Positions 25,328 to 34,046 of a stretch of 64,000 nt of DNA are shown one piece after another (position 1 is the first letter of the stretch; each line of letters starts with the position of its first letter). A program made the translations under genes and the position numbers. The notes beneath the pieces were generated by a model, which saw only the letters and a program-made list of their open reading frames with translations, did not search any database and was not told the origin of the DNA. Origin of the DNA: RGIG6178 sp045118975 (GTDB lineage Bacteria; Bacillota_I; Bacilli_A; RFN20; DUOF01); contig JBGVCT010000009.1 of NCBI GenBank assembly GCA_045118975.1, positions 62,001 to 126,000 on the forward strand. Direction: 5' to 3'.

Positions 25328-28300
25328 TTACACTGCTCTAACTTTTCTTCTGAATTTAATAATCAAGAAGACAATTAGAATAGCCAAAATTATACCACCA
25401 ACTGTTAATAAGGCACTCTTAACACCTTCACTTAAGCCCTTATTTTCTGTATTAGAATTAGGTTCATTTACATCAGTTTTAACAACTAGTAAGTAAGCAT
25501 AAGATTTCTCTCCGATTGTTTCTAAAGTTTCAGCATTACTAACTCCATTAATAACATTACCACTTACTACAATAGTCTTTTGACCATTATAGTAAGAACC
25601 ATTAGTACTATATACTAAATGCATAGCACCTGTACTAGGATCTTTTACTACTACATATACTTGATCATTCTTTTCAATGTTATTGTCTTTATTAACATTG
25701 ATAACAAGAGTATTAGCAGCTCCTAAAGTAATCTCAACTAAATATGATTCGCCAGTCTTAATTTCGCTAGTCGTACCATCGCCACTTGTAATGCTATTAG
25801 CTAACTTTTCTTTTATTTCAAATACATACACAGCTTCATTTTTAAATGTATCAGTAGCAACTATTCTATATTTACCAATTTCTGTTAAATCTGCCACAAA
25901 TGTTTCTGTTCTAGTAGCAGGAGCAAATTCTCTAATTAAAGTATCATTTTTATATAATTTAACTTCCATCAAGTTACGATCTGTAATAGTTCCATGAAGA
26001 GCACTATCATATACTCTATAATTATCAATACCAGATAATACAGGAGCACTATTATCTACAGTTACATAGTAAGTTGAACTTACTGAGTTTCCTGAACTAT
26101 CGCTAACCTCTACAACAATAGTAAATGATTCACCATCTGTAAAAGTTATTTGAGAATCGTTTCTAATAACTACACCATTATAATTAATTGTAATTTGTCC
26201 TAATGAAGCATTATCAGTTGCATCAACTTTCAATGTTTCATATTTGTAGCTAATAGATGTATATAAAGTTAATGATTCATTACTTGGTAATAACACTGTC
26301 TTACCAATAGTAACTTTATTAATTACTGGTTTTTCTACATCTGGTTCTACAACAATTGTTACACTTCTTGTAGTTTGGTTATTAGACTTATCTTTTGCTT
26401 TTAAAGTATAAGTATAATTACCTTGCTTATTTACATTAATTCTATCTCCACTTACAGTAACTGATAACTTACCATCATGAGCATCAATTGCTTCTTGGCT
26501 AATAGTATAGTTAGTATCACCAAATACTAATGTAGCAGTATCACCAGTTACTAATACACCATTTACATATAAGTTAATAGTAGGTGCACTAGTATCACTA
26601 ACTACAAAGTTAGCATTAGTAAGAGTTGTATTACCTTGAGCATCAGTTGTCTTTAATACAATTGTGTAATTTCCGATTGGAGCAGCATCTAAGAATCTTA
26701 GAGCTAAAGTATCTGTATCAAATGTTGCTGTATATAAACTAGAATCAACTAAATCTACACCAACATAGAATTCTACAACACTTGGATAATAAGTAGTATT
26801 ACCTGCATCTGTATCCTTAAGTGCTGGTAAGTTAATAATACTAAGTGATCCTAAAGACATATTAGTCATTGTGAATGTTCCTATTAGTTCAGGACCAGTA
26901 GTATCGCTTGCTACTACTTTTTGAGTAAATGTTGAACTTACATTACCATTAGTGTCTGTTAATACAAATGTTACTGTATATTCTCTAGATTGAGTAAAGT
27001 TATAAGTAACTGTCTTAAATCCAGAATATTTATTATTATAAATTTGAACACCATCAACACTAGCTTTTATATTAATATCTTCTGGAGAATTGAAGTTATC
27101 GCTAACTGATACTGCTTCATCCAATAATAAAACAGTTTCATTAGTTTCTACATTTCTAACTTCTTCAAGGCCTGCAAATTCAGGTGCCTCTTTATCTACA
27201 ATCTTAACCTCTATTTGTAAAGGTTGAGCAATATTACCAGCATCGTCAAAATATTCAACACTTAATATACTTCCTGAAGCTAAAGTTGCAATTGGAGTTG
27301 TATAATCACTAATTCTTACTCCATCAAGCTTAACGATTAGATTATTAGTCTTACTTGCAACATCAAAAGTCTTATCATCTACAATAAGATTTAATCTTGC
27401 TGTAGCAAATAAATATTCATAATTTAATTCATATTTATAGTTAGCTTCTTGTAAAGAATATGTTCTAGCACTTACAAGAGAAATAGTATATGGATTATCA
27501 AACAAATATACATTAGATGTAGCAAGTCCTGATAAAATTTGAATTACTGGAACTTGATTATCTACATTTAGAGTAATAGATGAAATTTCTCCTCCATCAC
27601 CTGTAGCACTAATCACTACACTACCTGAAGTATTATCAATAAGTTCTGATAACTTCATACCATATTCATTAGTTCCTGTAGCATTAGTAATCTTTTTGAA
27701 TATATCACTACTAGGACCATATAAAGTATCTAATCCATCATTTATAGAAATATCTTGAATATTTGTTCCAGATATCTTCACATATAGGTTAACTAAAGTT
27801 GCACTATTATAAGCATATGCAGCCTCACTAGAAATTGGATAATATTCACCATCATAATAGTTATAAATTTGAATATCAGGTTTACTTAAAGCACCACAAT
27901 ATATAGTAATAGTTTCTACATTTCCTAAAGTATCTTTTACCTCTAAAGTATGTACTCCCTTACCTACTCTATAGCTATTAGAAATAGTATTACCATTTAG
28001 TTTAACTGATGCTATTTCTACATCCTCAGATAATGAAGTATTCTTTCTAACAATTAAATTAGCATTAGCATTAATTGTTTTAATCATATTATCTTGAGCT
28101 AATTGCTCACTACCTGCATCTCCATCTTTATAATAAACATCAACTGCATCATTAATATTAACAAATTCATTTAAAGTTAATATAGAGTAATTACCAGTAT
28201 TATCATAAGCCCTAACAAATAAGATATATGTTGTATTATTTAACATATTTCCATTCTTAGCCATAGTAATAACACCACTAGCACTATTACCATTAACTGA

Positions 28301-31300
28301 AGAATAATCAAGTAATTCGCTAGACCATTGTCCACATACATTTAAATAGTTAGTCCAGTTTCTAGGGCAATAGTTTAGATATTCACTGAACTTAGTATTA
28401 GTAATTGTATATCCACTTACATTAGACTTATTAATAATTAAGTATTCAAACTTAGCAAGATTAGATAAATTTGAATCAGTAACTGAGAAATTAAATGTAA
28501 ATGTATTTGTGCTATTAGTAGAATCACTTACTAGACGTGGGTTAGCAGTAATTGAATTAACAACTAACTCAGGTCCTGAAACATCAGCAAACTCTATATT
28601 CTTTCTAGGGTAGGCATCACTATCATTCTTTAAATAAGATGAAGAGTTACCTAAAGAAACTAAGAATGCATACGTAGCATTATTTTTTAGTCTTAAAGAA
28701 TCAATTTTAATATTAAGTTCATTACCAACAAGTTCATACATGCTAGTGCTAGTTAGTGTATATGTGGTATAACACTCAACTGTAGTAACGCTACTACACA
28801 TTCTAGTAATATTGCTAGGATCATTAATACTAGATTGAGTATAAGCATAAGTTACTACTCTAATCTTAACATCATTTCTTACATCATATACCTCAGATAG
28901 GAATGGATATACTTGAAGATAATCACCCAATACATTTGCATTAGTAGCTAGAGCAGTATATCTAGTTACATCGCTAGAGTTATTAGCTCTATCTGTAGCT
29001 TTTAATGCGTATATATCATCATTAATAGTAAATGCACAAGTTGCATCTACTCCCTTAGTACAATATGCTTCAGTTTCATTATAAGCAATTGTGATAATAT
29101 CTCCAGTTGTATAATCAGCATAGTTAGCAATTGTAACAACATAGTTAGAGCCTGAAACAGTTACTCTAGGGTCTGGTGCTACTGGAGTTAATGTATCAAT
29201 ATTAACCTCATATTTATATTCTTTTGAGTTTCCTAATTCATCAAATAAAGTTATTGTAAATGGAACTTTGATCCCATTAACATCAACTAAATCACTTCTT
29301 GAAGCCTCTCCATATGTATAAGTATTATTTCCCTTATTTAATGATACTTCTGTATAAGATAAATCTTCATTGAATTGCATTCTGTATTTAGTTAATAAAC
29401 TATGAACAGTAACATTATCAATTCCAATTACTACACTATTGAAATAATCATTTTCTTTATTAGCTAGGAATGGATCACCATTAATATTAATTACTGCATC
29501 TGCCAAAGATAATTCATTTCTAGCAACAAATCCATAATTATGAGTTACTACAGAACTTTCAATACCATCACTTGAAACATAATACTTAAATGTATAATCT
29601 CCATCTTCTACAGGAAGAGGAACAACAAGTTGAGATGCCTCTAATTTATTTTCATTTCCACAACTAAATGCAATAAAATCATATTCAGTTGCAAATGTAT
29701 AGTGAAGTTTACCACTGCCACAATATCCATCATTTAATACAATTGTTAATGACTTAGTTCCTTTGTAATAATATTTACTAGAACTTGCATCATAATATGT
29801 TTGTTCTCCATTTAATGAAGACACTGTAGTAGTAGGAGCATTTTTATTATCAATAATCTTAAATGTTACTTCCCCATTTCTTTGACCATTAGTTAAAATG
29901 ACAGCACCTTTATTAATCTTTACATTGGCATATCCATCACTACCACTATTGCTATAAGCACAAGTAACAAAAGGAGTATCAGCAGCCCCATCATAACTAC
30001 ATGCTCCAGATATTGCAATAGTAGCTCCCCCATGGTTTGTGAAAGCAATCTTATTTTGTACAATATTTAATCCTTCTGCATCGATACCAGTTATTACAAA
30101 TGAATTTGCATTAGTAATAGTTTCGCTAACTGAAATTGTTCTATATGAATTAAAGTTTATACCCGCAGAAATAACATGATCCAAACAAACTGCTCCAGCT
30201 GCATCACAAACATCAATTAATTTAACACCTGTCCATGCCTTTTCCCCATCATAAGAAATTGCACTACTTGTTAAATTGAATGTTTGTGAACTAACAGCAG
30301 TTTTCTTAATCTCTTCATTATGAATCACATATTCATTATCATTATCATCAACTAAAGCTATAGAACCAACAGTAGTATTAACTTGACTCTTTAATACAAT
30401 TGCAAAACTCATTGTATCACCATTGTAGTAATGAGTATATGTACTAGCAAACTCTGCTCCAGCTGCATTAGATAATAACTCCATTGAATTATTATGAGTA
30501 GCAGTTATTGTAGTATTAGCAGTATATGACTTAGTATTTCCATACTTATCAGTAACTGAAATAACTGCATTCTTATATGTTATTTCTCCAGTACTTTCAT
30601 TTGCATATATAACAAATGATTTTTGTACATTCTTACTTGATGAATTAACTGTATCAGAACAATTATTACATACTTTAGTGATAGATTTACTACCAACATT
30701 AAAACTAACTGAAGTGATTTTATATGTATAAGTGTTATTAGTGTAATCCATACCAGACATGTCAAACACTGTATACACTTCCATTGCCCCATATGCTTCA
30801 GTTACACTACTTGATAATGTAACCCCCTCAATTTTAGGACTTTTTGTGGCAACAATTAAAAATTTATCTGTACAATCAACTACTTTTGTTACGGTTGATC
30901 CTTCCTTACCAACACCATACATATCAATTGCGACAATTGTATATTCATGAAAATTAAACTTATTATATACGTCACTTTCAAATACTCCAGTCAACTTAGT
31001 ATTTGTTATTTTTGCTTGAGAATAATTTGTATATGATGTAAGTGAAACTACTTCTGATGAAGTTTTTTTGTTATTTAAATCTGTGTAAGTAACAAATGCT
31101 TTACTACCAGTGTTTAGTTTGAATTTAGTTTTAACTGTATAATAATAAGAAGATTTAGTAGATGATCTATTGTAATATGCTTCTCCATTAACTACCTTAC
31201 CTGATTGATAAGATAAATCTCCCTCAGTTGTAGAAGTATTCAATTGGTTCCATAAAAATGTTGTATCTGATTTTTTAAGTAGTACACCACTTGAATTTCC

Positions 31301-31852
31301 TTGACTTGCACTATTGATATAATTTATCGAACTATAAGAATCCCATGAACAACCAATAAAACAGAATCCTTTTTTCTCTAGTGATATTGTAATCTTGATA
31401 TCATTTACATTTTTATAGTTAGTAAAAGTACTATTATCAAGTGCTTTTTGTAGATATATAGTTATCTCATCATTGTTACTTCTAGATCCAAAGTTTGATA
31501 TAGCATATCCCCCAGCAGGTACCGCACCCTCATTTGCATTTAAGTTTCTGATTGTATAAGTATCTCCTTCTACTAGTTTAAGTTTAGTAGAATTACCTAC
31601 AGTTATAGCAATCTCTTTAATTCTTATTTGCTTAGAATTAGAATAGGCAACAGTATATCCAGCCTTATCATCTTGTCCATAGATAACAATAGTATCTTTG
31701 AAATTTGTTATGTAGCCATCTGCATCATATTTTACTCCAACAGCATCGCTATTGTAGTAAAATTTATAAGCATCTGCTTCATTTGCCCCAAAAACAAACA
31801 TCGAGGCAATAAATCCACATACAAGTGCAAAATATTTAATAATATTTTTCAT
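25328..31852 (-). CDS. Giant surface protein with repeated Ig-like domains and C-terminal membrane anchor
   Basis: At 2174 residues this is the largest gene in the window. Residues 1-28 form a signal peptide (hydrophobic core ending FVFGANEADA). The long middle is beta-rich, made of many Ig-like/HYR-type modules recognisable by phrases such as DKEAPEFAGL, ASDTTGPELIGTF and SDTSAPTINLYV spaced about 100 residues apart in the C-terminal half. The last 30 residues are a membrane span (ALLTVGGIILAILIVFLII) followed by a basic tail KFRRKVRAV. There is no LPxTG sortase motif, so it is probably membrane-anchored rather than wall-linked. Scattered Cys pairs in the N-terminal half may form disulfides. 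GGGAGTGATG precedes the ATG. It likely acts in adhesion or as a cell-surface layer; the ligand is unknown. Confidence 0.85.
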   Translation of the reverse strand: MKNIIKYFALVCGFIASMFVFGANEADAYKFYYNSDAVGVKYDADGYITNFKDTIVIYGQDDKAGYTVAYSNSKQIRIKEIAITVGNSTKLKLVEGDTYTIRNLNANEGAVPAGGYAISNFGSRSNNDEITIYLQKALDNSTFTNYKNVNDIKITISLEKKGFCFIGCSWDSYSSINYINSASQGNSSGVLLKKSDTTFLWNQLNTSTTEGDLSYQSGKVVNGEAYYNRSSTKSSYYYTVKTKFKLNTGSKAFVTYTDLNNKKTSSEVVSLTSYTNYSQAKITNTKLTGVFESDVYNKFNFHEYTIVAIDMYGVGKEGSTVTKVVDCTDKFLIVATKSPKIEGVTLSSSVTEAYGAMEVYTVFDMSGMDYTNNTYTYKITSVSFNVGSKSITKVCNNCSDTVNSSSKNVQKSFVIYANESTGEITYKNAVISVTDKYGNTKSYTANTTITATHNNSMELLSNAAGAEFASTYTHYYNGDTMSFAIVLKSQVNTTVGSIALVDDNDNEYVIHNEEIKKTAVSSQTFNLTSSAISYDGEKAWTGVKLIDVCDAAGAVCLDHVISAGINFNSYRTISVSETITNANSFVITGIDAEGLNIVQNKIAFTNHGGATIAISGACSYDGAADTPFVTCAYSNSGSDGYANVKINKGAVILTNGQRNGEVTFKIIDNKNAPTTTVSSLNGEQTYYDASSSKYYYKGTKSLTIVLNDGYCGSGKLHYTFATEYDFIAFSCGNENKLEASQLVVPLPVEDGDYTFKYYVSSDGIESSVVTHNYGFVARNELSLADAVININGDPFLANKENDYFNSVVIGIDNVTVHSLLTKYRMQFNEDLSYTEVSLNKGNNTYTYGEASRSDLVDVNGIKVPFTITLFDELGNSKEYKYEVNIDTLTPVAPDPRVTVSGSNYVVTIANYADYTTGDIITIAYNETEAYCTKGVDATCAFTINDDIYALKATDRANNSSDVTRYTALATNANVLGDYLQVYPFLSEVYDVRNDVKIRVVTYAYTQSSINDPSNITRMCSSVTTVECYTTYTLTSTSMYELVGNELNIKIDSLRLKNNATYAFLVSLGNSSSYLKNDSDAYPRKNIEFADVSGPELVVNSITANPRLVSDSTNSTNTFTFNFSVTDSNLSNLAKFEYLIINKSNVSGYTITNTKFSEYLNYCPRNWTNYLNVCGQWSSELLDYSSVNGNSASGVITMAKNGNMLNNTTYILFVRAYDNTGNYSILTLNEFVNINDAVDVYYKDGDAGSEQLAQDNMIKTINANANLIVRKNTSLSEDVEIASVKLNGNTISNSYRVGKGVHTLEVKDTLGNVETITIYCGALSKPDIQIYNYYDGEYYPISSEAAYAYNSATLVNLYVKISGTNIQDISINDGLDTLYGPSSDIFKKITNATGTNEYGMKLSELIDNTSGSVVISATGDGGEISSITLNVDNQVPVIQILSGLATSNVYLFDNPYTISLVSARTYSLQEANYKYELNYEYLFATARLNLIVDDKTFDVASKTNNLIVKLDGVRISDYTTPIATLASGSILSVEYFDDAGNIAQPLQIEVKIVDKEAPEFAGLEEVRNVETNETVLLLDEAVSVSDNFNSPEDINIKASVDGVQIYNNKYSGFKTVTYNFTQSREYTVTFVLTDTNGNVSSTFTQKVVASDTTGPELIGTFTMTNMSLGSLSIINLPALKDTDAGNTTYYPSVVEFYVGVDLVDSSLYTATFDTDTLALRFLDAAPIGNYTIVLKTTDAQGNTTLTNANFVVSDTSAPTINLYVNGVLVTGDTATLVFGDTNYTISQEAIDAHDGKLSVTVSGDRINVNKQGNYTYTLKAKDKSNNQTTRSVTIVVEPDVEKPVINKVTIGKTVLLPSNESLTLYTSISYKYETLKVDATDNASLGQITINYNGVVIRNDSQITFTDGESFTIVVEVSDSSGNSVSSTYYVTVDNSAPVLSGIDNYRVYDSALHGTITDRNLMEVKLYKNDTLIREFAPATRTETFVADLTEIGKYRIVATDTFKNEAVYVFEIKEKLANSITSGDGTTSEIKTGESYLVEITLGAANTLVINVNKDNNIEKNDQVYVVVKDPSTGAMHLVYSTNGSYYNGQKTIVVSGNVINGVSNAETLETIGEKSYAYLLVVKTDVNEPNSNTENKGLSEGVKSALLTVGGIILAILIVFLIIKFRRKVRAV

Positions 31853-31886
31853 TTACATCACTCCCTAATACAATAATACCCTAACC

Positions 31887-31895
31887 ATTATACCA
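31887..31895 (-). promoter_or_regulatory. Extended -10 promoter of the giant surface protein gene
   Basis: Minus strand TGG-TATAAT (31887-31895), about 30 bases before the start; the -35 region is weak (ACTTCT at 17 bases), as is usual for extended -10 promoters. Confidence 0.5.
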
Positions 31896-32010
31896 TTTCA
31901 AACAATAAAAGAAGTTACCCACAATACAATTTTTGACAAAATTTGTTCATAAAATTTACATCCGTCCATTAATTTGTTACATTTTAAGAGTATGGAGGCA
32001 GTTTGATAAT

Positions 32011-32625
32011 ATGGAGTATGACTTATTAAAAGAGATAGATGCTCAATATTTAATTGAGTATCTAAATGATTTAAACACCACAATTTTATCATGGAAAGAT
32101 AGACTTAACTATGTCCATGTTGAATATCAAGACTTATTAGAATTCGATTCTAAAAACGAATATGCAATAAGTGACAAGAAAGAAGAATTCAATGCATTAA
32201 GCAAAGAATACTATTATGAGATAATGAATAAAATGAGAAGAACAAAACTTGAAATATCTTCAATTTATTCTTATATCATCAAAGATAAATTATTTTTAGA
32301 GATGATTACTGACAAAGAATTACTAACTTATTTTAGAGAGTGCGCTACTTTAAGTGAAGAAATAACTAAAAATGTTTCTAAATTAAGAGAGTTATCTTTA
32401 TCTAGCAAAGATGTCAAAGAATATAAAAAAGGTTATGAATATAACCTACTTGATATAGATGACACTTTCTATCAAGATTATAACGATGAAGTAGAGAACT
32501 TATATTTTGAAGATACAACTGATTTTTATAAGTGTTTAGATAAAGAGTTACAAAAAGCAACAAAGTCTACTCTAACTCTTAAGAAAATGATCAAAAATAA
32601 GACAATAACTTATAAACACGCCTAG
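32011..32625 (+). CDS. Unknown helical protein
   Basis: I do not recognise this 204-residue protein. It is charged, soluble and almost entirely helical, with long Glu/Lys/Leu stretches that could form coiled coils (for example about residues 60-130), and ends in a Lys-rich tail. The frame runs upstream to 31933 but that part reads through the promoter region; the ATG at 32011 follows GGAGG at 12 bases, rather long but the only good site. Its stop codon lies inside the following terminator hairpin. It is the first gene of a plus-strand run that continues with ankyrin-like paralogues; each has its own promoter. Confidence 0.7.
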   Translation: MEYDLLKEIDAQYLIEYLNDLNTTILSWKDRLNYVHVEYQDLLEFDSKNEYAISDKKEEFNALSKEYYYEIMNKMRRTKLEISSIYSYIIKDKLFLEMITDKELLTYFRECATLSEEITKNVSKLRELSLSSKDVKEYKKGYEYNLLDIDDTFYQDYNDEVENLYFEDTTDFYKCLDKELQKATKSTLTLKKMIKNKTITYKHA

Positions 32626-32647
32626 AGAAATCTAGGTTTTTTTATTT
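32621..32647 (+). terminator. Intrinsic terminator
   Basis: Stem CCTAGA / TCTAGG (32621-32626 with 32631-32636), GAAA tetraloop, then a run of Ts. Confidence 0.85.
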
Positions 32648-32684
32648 TTTCTTGTTTATCTAGAAAAATAATTGTAGAAATCCC

Positions 32685-32703
32685 CTTTTAACCATGTTAA
32701 AAT
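32685..32703 (+). promoter_or_regulatory. Extended -10 promoter of ankyrin-like paralogue 1
   Basis: TTTTAACCATGTTAAAAT contains an extended -10 (TGT-TAAAAT, 32695-32703). Nearly the same string (GTTTAACTATGTTAAAAT) precedes the second paralogue. It overlaps the upstream-most ATG of the frame, showing that the real start is further down. Confidence 0.55.
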
Positions 32704-32734
32704 GTCTCTAGGTATGAGTAAAGGAGCGATGAAA

Positions 32735-33352
32735 ATGAAAGATGGAACAAGAATAAAGAAACTATTAGAGAAGATGGAATATGGTAATTATGATGAAAAC
32801 TTCGAATTATTAGAAATTGCATTTGGTGACCTTAGTAGAGTTTCTAAAAACACAGGTAAAAACATAATACAAGAACTTGTGAGTAGAAAATATGATGAAA
32901 AGAAATTAGAGGTTGCGATAAGAACTTTGTTTAGAAAACTTAACTTTGATCCTAATCACTTAGATAAGCGCCAACGTAACTTCGTTCAACTTGCTATTCA
33001 AACTGGATATAGTTGTAACTTCGTTTGTGATTGCATAAGAATGTCTCTAGCTCGTGGGATTGATGTTAACCACACAGATGACTTAGGTGACACAGTTGTT
33101 CACACTGCAATAAAATCCACTAATTTCAAAGATTCATTCACACCTTTATTAAAATTAGTAGATGTTCACGGATATAAAGCAAGTACAAAAAATAATGATG
33201 GTAAAGATATAAGCGATTTGATATTTGAATCACACAAATATGATAAGATTGCAAAGATGAAAATAATTTCTGACATGATTGATATTGTAGGAAGACCTAA
33301 AAACTTAATTGTAAAGGCTCCTAGACCAATATTACCAACAAGCAAAAAATAA
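32735..33352 (+). CDS. Ankyrin-repeat-like protein, paralogue 1
   Basis: This 205-residue soluble protein contains ankyrin-like repeats: FDPNHLDKRQRNFVQLAIQ followed by GIDVNHTDDLGDTVVHTAI and YKASTKNNDGKDISDLI (about residues 78-175). It has a helical N-terminal cap. Ankyrin repeats bind protein partners; there is no catalytic domain. The frame can start at 32702, but that ATG overlaps the promoter -10; the ATG at 32735 lies 8 bases after AAAGGAG and matches the arrangement in the second paralogue. The C terminus (KAPRPILPTSKK) is basic. It is about 40 percent identical by eye to the next gene. Confidence 0.78.
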   Translation: MKDGTRIKKLLEKMEYGNYDENFELLEIAFGDLSRVSKNTGKNIIQELVSRKYDEKKLEVAIRTLFRKLNFDPNHLDKRQRNFVQLAIQTGYSCNFVCDCIRMSLARGIDVNHTDDLGDTVVHTAIKSTNFKDSFTPLLKLVDVHGYKASTKNNDGKDISDLIFESHKYDKIAKMKIISDMIDIVGRPKNLIVKAPRPILPTSKK

Positions 33353-33378
33353 GCACTATTTAAATAGTGCTTTTTTTA
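33351..33378 (+). terminator. Intrinsic terminator
   Basis: A perfect palindrome AAGCACTATT-TA-AATAGTGCTT (33351-33372) followed by a T run. Confidence 0.85.
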
Positions 33379-33409
33379 TGCCCTCACAAAAAAAATTCTA
33401 TACATGCGG

Positions 33410-33427
33410 GTTTAACTATGTTAAAAT
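33410..33427 (+). promoter_or_regulatory. Extended -10 promoter of ankyrin-like paralogue 2
   Basis: GTTTAACTATGTTAAAAT, with extended -10 TGT-TAAAAT (33419-33427); duplicated from the promoter of paralogue 1 together with its ribosome binding site. Confidence 0.55.
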
Positions 33428-33457
33428 GGTGACGAATTAGACAAAGGAGCAATGACT

Positions 33458-34033
33458 ATGAATTATACTAAGACAATCGAAAAAATTTTAAGCAAAATGA
33501 AAGAAGACAAATTAGATGCTAATGTCGATTTAATAGAGGTAGCATTTGGTGATTTAAAGTATGAAAGTGAAGACTATGATGAAAACTTATTACATCTTTT
33601 TGTAGATAGATTATATGATGAAGATAAGTGCTTAATCGCTATTAGAACATTACTTCATGCAGGGTTAAATCCAAATCATTTAGATACTTGTGAATATAAC
33701 TTTATCCAAACTGCTATTGATACTGGTTATAGCGAAAAATTTGTATATGCTTGTATTAATGAAGCTTTGAAATATGGATTAGATGTTAATCATAAAGAAG
33801 AAGATGGAGATACTATTATCCACACTGCTATAAGAGCTGATGATTACAAAGATAACTTTTTACACATTTTAGAGTTATTGGTTAATAATGGTTATGATGC
33901 TAATTTGAAAAATAAAGATGGTAAAACAATTGATGATTTAGTATTTACAAGTTCTAAGTACACTAGAGGTGCTAAAAGACAATTAGTAATTGGAATGGAT
34001 AAATATTTAACTGTAACTAATAAAAGAAGATAA
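33458..34033 (+). CDS. Ankyrin-repeat-like protein, paralogue 2
   Basis: This 191-residue protein is the tandem duplicate of the preceding gene. It shares LIEVAFGDL, YDEDKCLIAIRTLLHAGLNPNHLD and NFIQTAIDTGYS, and has the same ankyrin-like block GLDVNHKEEDGDTIIHTAI and GYDANLKNKDGKTIDDLV (about residues 105-170). The start at 33458 uses AAAGGAG eight bases upstream; an in-frame ATG at 33452 is too close to it. No terminator separates it from the 923-residue protein gene 13 bases downstream, so those two are probably co-transcribed and may interact. Confidence 0.8.
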   Translation: MNYTKTIEKILSKMKEDKLDANVDLIEVAFGDLKYESEDYDENLLHLFVDRLYDEDKCLIAIRTLLHAGLNPNHLDTCEYNFIQTAIDTGYSEKFVYACINEALKYGLDVNHKEEDGDTIIHTAIRADDYKDNFLHILELLVNNGYDANLKNKDGKTIDDLVFTSSKYTRGAKRQLVIGMDKYLTVTNKRR

Positions 34034-34046
34034 GAGGATATTATAG

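Noticed and set aside
25328..25500. Sortase anchor in the giant surface protein
   Set aside because: The C terminus has a membrane span and basic tail, but no LPxTG-like motif before it.
31933..32010. Longer N terminus for the protein at 32011
   Set aside because: The extra 26 codons have no ribosome binding site and run through the probable promoter; the ATG at 32011 follows GGAGG.
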